Shown: positions 3,265 through 6,063 of the stretch, in pieces
Position numbering within the stretch: the stretch's first letter is position 1
Layout of the letters: each line of letters opens with the position of its first letter
Source of the DNA: Spirochaetales bacterium
GTDB lineage: Bacteria > Spirochaetota > Spirochaetia > Sphaerochaetales > Sphaerochaetaceae
Length of the DNA stretch: 6,063 bases
Direction: 5' to 3'
Assembly: GCA_028723145.1 (NCBI GenBank)
Contig: JAQYFM010000223.1
Location: forward strand, 1-6,063
The notes under the pieces: generated by a model
Databases searched by the model: none
What the model was told of the DNA's origin: nothing
Seen by the model: only the letters and a program-made list of their open reading frames with translations
Position numbers and translations under genes: made by a program

Positions 3265-5724
3265 GTGAATCGTTTTACTAAAACACTGTCAACTTTAGTT
3301 CTTGTCGTAATGGTCGCCCTCTCACTGATCGGTTGTCAGAGTACATCCGCTCCAGTAGAAGTTGTACCAGAGATTGTAGTTCCTGAAGCTGTACCTGTTG
3401 CAGAAGTTCCTGTTGTTGAGGAACCAGCTCCAGTAGTAGCTCCAGAACCAGAACCAGTTGTTGAAGAACCTGCTAAGGCAGAACCAGTTTATGGATCTGT
3501 TTCAGTTTATGGCTATCCAATTTCTTATAAAGTAGAAGCTGGAAAAGCAACAATTACTTATCCTTCATTCGTAACAGATGAAGAAGTAGTTGGATTCCTT
3601 TCATACTTTGCCCAAAAAGCAGGTGCAATTGTTGAAGGTACTGTATTTGAGATTACAGCACCAGGTACTGTAGTAGTTACTTTTGATGAAGCTGCTACAT
3701 ATGCTGATGTTGAAGCTGTAGGTACTTATGCATTTAATTGCTTATTTGAATATGTAAATATGCTTTTTGCACCAGTTGCTGAAGAACCAGCTCCAGTAGT
3801 TGAAGAGCCAGCTCCAGTTGTAGAAGCACCTGTTGAAACAAAATATTCAGGTACAGTATATGCATATGGTTTCCCTGTTCGCTATGAAGTTGAACTTGGT
3901 AAAGTTTATATTGATTATCCAAGCGTAATTACAAAAGAAGATGCTCAGGGTTTCTTCGGTTACGTTGCTAATAAATATGGTGAATATGCTAAGGCTGTAA
4001 CATTTAAGTTTGTTGATGATTCAGCTGTAGAATTATATTTTTCAAAGGATGCTTCATTTGAAGATATCCAGGTTGTTGCAGGCGCACTTGCTAATGATCT
4101 TGTAGACTATGTAACTAGCCTTTTCGCAGCTCTAGAGCAAGTTGCAGAAGCTCCAGCTGTAGAAGAAGTTGCACCAGTTGTTGAAGAGCCAGCTCCTGTA
4201 GCAGAAGAACCAGCAGTTGTATATCCATATGGTGTTCAGCCAATTGTTAAGAATACACAAGGTGACACAGAATTTGATCTCTTCGTAGTTCATACTAACG
4301 ATGTTCACGCTAGAATTGTTCCAGCTGATGGTGGTATGGGTTATGCTAAGCTTGCTACATTAGTAAAAGCTGGTAGAGCAATTACTGATAACATCCTCGT
4401 ACTTGATGCTGGTGACGTAACACACGGAACTAACTTAGCTAATATGTTCAATGGTCAGACAGTAGGACAGATTCTTGCTATGATTGGTTACGATGCAGTT
4501 GCTCCAGGTAACCATGATTTCAACTATGGCGCTGACAACCTCAAGGCTCTTGCTGCAATGTCAGAAGCTATTGGTGGACCAAAAGTTCTTTCAGCTAACA
4601 TTCTTACTGAAGATGGTTACAATGTATTCCAGCCATATCAGCTTTATGATTTCAATGGCTTCAAGGTTTGTGTAATTGGTCTTACAACTCCTGATACAAA
4701 GACAAAAGCACATCCTAAGTACACAGAAGGTCTTACATTCTGGTCTGATGAAGTACTTGCAGTTGCACAGTATGCAATTGATCTTGCTCATGAATATGCT
4801 GATTACGTAATCGTACTTGGTCACTTCGGTCTTGATGAAGATGGTTCAAGTGGTATCACAAGTGAATATGTTTGTAAGAACATTAAGGGTATCGACCTCT
4901 TTGTTGATGGTCACAGCCACACAACATTACCAGAAGGTTATAAAGTTGGTGATACTCTCATCGTACAGACAGGTGAATACCTCAAGAACGTTGGCCTTGT
5001 TCAGCTTCACGTTAAAGATGGTAAAGTAACAGCTACTTACCCAATGCTCATTTCAGCTTCTGATGTTCTTGATCCAGCAAATAGTGAATTAGCTAAGTCT
5101 GTTGGTATCACAGAAGTTCCAGATGATCCTGAAGTATCAGCTTACATCGCAGCAGTTGAAGAAGAACTCAATGCTAAACTCTCTGTTGTAATTGCAGACG
5201 TTCCAGTATTCCTTGATGGTGCTAGAGCTAACGTTAGAACAAAGCAGACTAACCTTTCTAAGCTTATCTGTGAAGCTATGACAGCTGAAACAGGTGCTGA
5301 TTTCACAATCACAAATGGTGGTGGTATCAGAGCTTCAATCAACCCAGGTAAGGTTACTCTTGGTGATGTTAACAACGTACTCCCATTCACAAACATTGTT
5401 GCAGTATGTGAAATCACAGGTGCTCAGGTTTATGAAGCTCTCGAGTATGGTTACAGAATGATTCCTGAGACTAACGGTGGATTTACTCAGACAGACCTTA
5501 AGGTTGTATATTCTAAGTTCAGCCCAGCTGGCTCAAGAATTAAGAGAGTAGTTCTTCCAAACGGTAATGTTATCGATAAGAATGCTACATACACAGTTGC
5601 TACAAATGACTTCTTAGCAGCAGGTGGTGATGGCTTCACAATGTTCGGTAAGATTGTTCAGGAAGGTAGACAGCTTAATGAAGTATTTGCTGATTACCTC
5701 GCAAAGGTTTACCCAGTAAAATAA
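3265..5724 (+). CDS. UshA-family 5'-nucleotidase lipoprotein with duplicated N-terminal domain
   Basis: Likely hydrolyses extracellular or periplasmic nucleotides (UshA relatives also split UDP-sugars), releasing nucleosides and phosphate for uptake. The 819-residue protein begins with a lipoprotein signal peptide: basic N-terminus, hydrophobic core 8-22, lipobox LIGC with lipidated C24. Then come a Glu/Pro/Val/Ala linker (25-74), domain copy A (76-168), linker (169-193), copy B (194-287) and linker (288-320). The metallophosphatase domain, about 335-590, carries NDVHA (D346, H348), LDAGD (D384), GNHDF (N416, H417), GHFG (H520) and DGHSH (H550, H552), so the two-metal site is complete. The C-terminal nucleotide-binding domain, about 640-815, carries NGGGIRA (R689), LPFTN (F708) and AAGGDGF (F791). 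Family members are usually 500-600 residues; the excess is the N-terminal duplication. The gene is monocistronic, with its own promoter and terminator. Enzyme class is firm; exact substrate is not readable. Confidence 0.94.
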   Translation: MNRFTKTLSTLVLVVMVALSLIGCQSTSAPVEVVPEIVVPEAVPVAEVPVVEEPAPVVAPEPEPVVEEPAKAEPVYGSVSVYGYPISYKVEAGKATITYPSFVTDEEVVGFLSYFAQKAGAIVEGTVFEITAPGTVVVTFDEAATYADVEAVGTYAFNCLFEYVNMLFAPVAEEPAPVVEEPAPVVEAPVETKYSGTVYAYGFPVRYEVELGKVYIDYPSVITKEDAQGFFGYVANKYGEYAKAVTFKFVDDSAVELYFSKDASFEDIQVVAGALANDLVDYVTSLFAALEQVAEAPAVEEVAPVVEEPAPVAEEPAVVYPYGVQPIVKNTQGDTEFDLFVVHTNDVHARIVPADGGMGYAKLATLVKAGRAITDNILVLDAGDVTHGTNLANMFNGQTVGQILAMIGYDAVAPGNHDFNYGADNLKALAAMSEAIGGPKVLSANILTEDGYNVFQPYQLYDFNGFKVCVIGLTTPDTKTKAHPKYTEGLTFWSDEVLAVAQYAIDLAHEYADYVIVLGHFGLDEDGSSGITSEYVCKNIKGIDLFVDGHSHTTLPEGYKVGDTLIVQTGEYLKNVGLVQLHVKDGKVTATYPMLISASDVLDPANSELAKSVGITEVPDDPEVSAYIAAVEEELNAKLSVVIADVPVFLDGARANVRTKQTNLSKLICEAMTAETGADFTITNGGGIRASINPGKVTLGDVNNVLPFTNIVAVCEITGAQVYEALEYGYRMIPETNGGFTQTDLKVVYSKFSPAGSRIKRVVLPNGNVIDKNATYTVATNDFLAAGGDGFTMFGKIVQEGRQLNEVFADYLAKVYPVK
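3337..3486 (+). repeat. Glu/Pro/Val/Ala-rich linker 1 of the nucleotidase lipoprotein
   Basis: Residues 25-74, directly after the lipidated Cys, are almost only P, V, E and A, with repeated units such as VVEEPAPVV and EPEPVVEEP. Such stretches are extended and disordered, and would hold the folded domains away from the membrane. Confidence 0.85.
3490..3768 (+). repeat. Unrecognised domain, copy A, in the nucleotidase lipoprotein
   Basis: Residues 76-168. Predicted order by eye is beta-beta-alpha-beta-beta-alpha: YGYPISYKV and KATITYP strands, an EEVVGFLSYFAQKAG helix, two strands around TVFEI and VVVTF, and a final helix ending EYVNMLF. It aligns over its whole length with copy B, with 35 identical positions of about 93 by hand alignment. 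Confidence 0.8.
3769..3843 (+). repeat. Glu/Pro/Val/Ala-rich linker 2 of the nucleotidase lipoprotein
   Basis: Residues 169-193, between domain copies A and B. It contains two tandem EEPAPVV units encoded by nearly identical DNA (around 3781-3820), so the linker could change length by slippage or recombination. Confidence 0.8.
3844..4125 (+). repeat. Unrecognised domain, copy B, in the nucleotidase lipoprotein
   Basis: Residues 194-287, the second copy of the domain at 3490-3768. Shared positions include YG-P-Y at the start (YGYP/YGFP), G-K, I-YPS, T-E, GF--Y-A-K-G, and L--YV--LF at the end. The protein copies have diverged well beyond a recent duplication, so the arrangement is old and probably functional. 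Confidence 0.8.
4126..4224 (+). repeat. Glu/Pro/Val/Ala-rich linker 3 of the nucleotidase lipoprotein
   Basis: Residues 288-320, between domain copy B and the metallophosphatase domain, again with VVEEPAPV and AEEPAVV units. It marks the boundary at which codon usage changes. Confidence 0.75.
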
Positions 5725-5745
5725 GCATAAGCTAAATTAATAATT

Positions 5746-5775
5746 GACCGCTTCTTAATTGAGGCGGTCTTTTTT
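5746..5775 (+). terminator. Intrinsic terminator of the nucleotidase gene
   Basis: Stem GACCGCTTC (5746-5754) pairs with GAGGCGGTC (5761-5769), 9 bp with one G-T pair and a 6-nt loop, followed by T6 (5770-5775). It lies 21 nt after the stop codon. Confidence 0.93.
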
Positions 5776-6063
5776 CATACATTCATTCTGTTAAATAATA
5801 GTTTTTCAATTTATTATTTGATTGTATTCTACGTTAAGATTAAAAAATATTATGATTAGATAATTAAAACGCAACGAAAGGTGACATACCAAAATAAAAA
5901 TATTTTAGGTGGTAATCCAAGAAAAAGAGACTGAAGCCTCTTTCTGCACATTCAGTCCACAGCAATACCAAAAAGAAGGCAACTGTATCTTGCGATTTTT
6001 ACATTGACTATGATAATTCTTTTTATAACATTCTTGTAGAACTTATTGAATAAAATGTTATTG
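5776..6063. other. AT-rich non-coding tail without an intact gene
   Basis: No frame on either strand has a convincing start, Shine-Dalgarno sequence and length. Visible items are an inverted repeat GACTGAA (5929-5935) / TTCAGTC (5951-5957) with a 15-nt loop, an overlapping smaller one AAAGAG (5924-5929) / CTCTTT (5938-5943), a weak -10-like TATGAT at 5851-5856, and the possible broken reading frame described separately. The two inverted repeats share bases and could not form at once. Confidence 0.5.
5881..6053 (+). pseudogene. Possible frameshifted remnant of a small gene (about 57 aa)
   Basis: A GTG at 5881 opens a frame reading MTYQNKNILGGNPRK and then stops at 5932. The frame one base back is open from 5916 to a TAA at 6051 and ends in a protein-like tail, CDFYIDYDNSFYNILVELIE. 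A one-base shift in the A5 run at 5922-5926 would join them into 57 residues. The second frame has no ATG, GTG or TTG of its own. The start has only GAAAG directly in front of it, with no proper spacing. No family is recognised. This may be a decayed gene, a sequencing indel, or chance. Confidence 0.2.

Noticed and set aside
3337..4224. Repeated DNA in the linkers as a CRISPR or mobile repeat
   Set aside because: The repeats are in frame and encode Glu/Pro/Val/Ala protein linkers, with no unique spacers or flanking mobile genes.
3734..5417. Several 60-90 codon frames on both strands within the nucleotidase gene
   Set aside because: They are by-products of its biased codons: low complexity, no ribosome-binding sites, and fully inside conserved enzyme or repeat coding sequence.

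Overview
The window is AT-rich bacterial chromosome with compact genes, strong GGAGG-type ribosome-binding sites and sigma70-like promoters. The organism cannot be named from the sequence alone. A spirochaete is my best guess: an AroH-type chorismate mutase, an M18 aminopeptidase, and a lipoprotein with a loose lipobox followed by long Glu/Pro/Val/Ala linkers. A low-GC Firmicute-like lineage is the main alternative. No phage, insertion sequence, CRISPR array or toxin-antitoxin module is visible.

Left part (1-1215, + strand): an apparent three-gene operon. It holds the 3' part of a thiamine pyrophosphokinase gene (cut by the window edge), a 112-residue three-helix membrane protein that I do not recognise, and an AroH-type chorismate mutase. 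The last two overlap by ATGA. A perfect 8-bp inverted repeat sits between the first two genes and runs into the second gene's Shine-Dalgarno sequence.

Middle part (1204-2682, - strand): an M18 aminopeptidase with all metal ligands present, convergent with aroH and overlapping it by 12 bp. Behind it lie its own promoter, an intrinsic terminator, a tRNA-Thr(UGU) gene without encoded CCA, and the tRNA promoter. The order promoter-tRNA-terminator-promoter-aminopeptidase separates two transcription units within about 200 bp.

Divergent region and right part (2687-5775, + strand): T/A tracts lie where UP elements would sit for the tRNA promoter. A near-consensus promoter (TTGACA-17-TATTAT) then drives a 56-residue, strongly basic protein of unknown function with its own terminator. 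After it comes a monocistronic 819-residue lipoprotein with a GTG start and an extended -10 promoter. Its C-terminal two thirds form a complete UshA/5'-nucleotidase enzyme. Its N-terminal third is a tandem duplication of an unrecognised domain of about 93 residues, set between Glu/Pro/Val/Ala linkers. This duplicated domain, together with a shift in codon use at the junction with the enzyme, is the most interesting thing here.

The last 288 bases hold no intact gene, only a possible frameshifted small reading frame and a small inverted repeat. The genes do not form one system: they are housekeeping functions (thiamine cofactor, aromatic amino acids, peptide turnover, tRNA) beside a surface nucleotide-scavenging enzyme.
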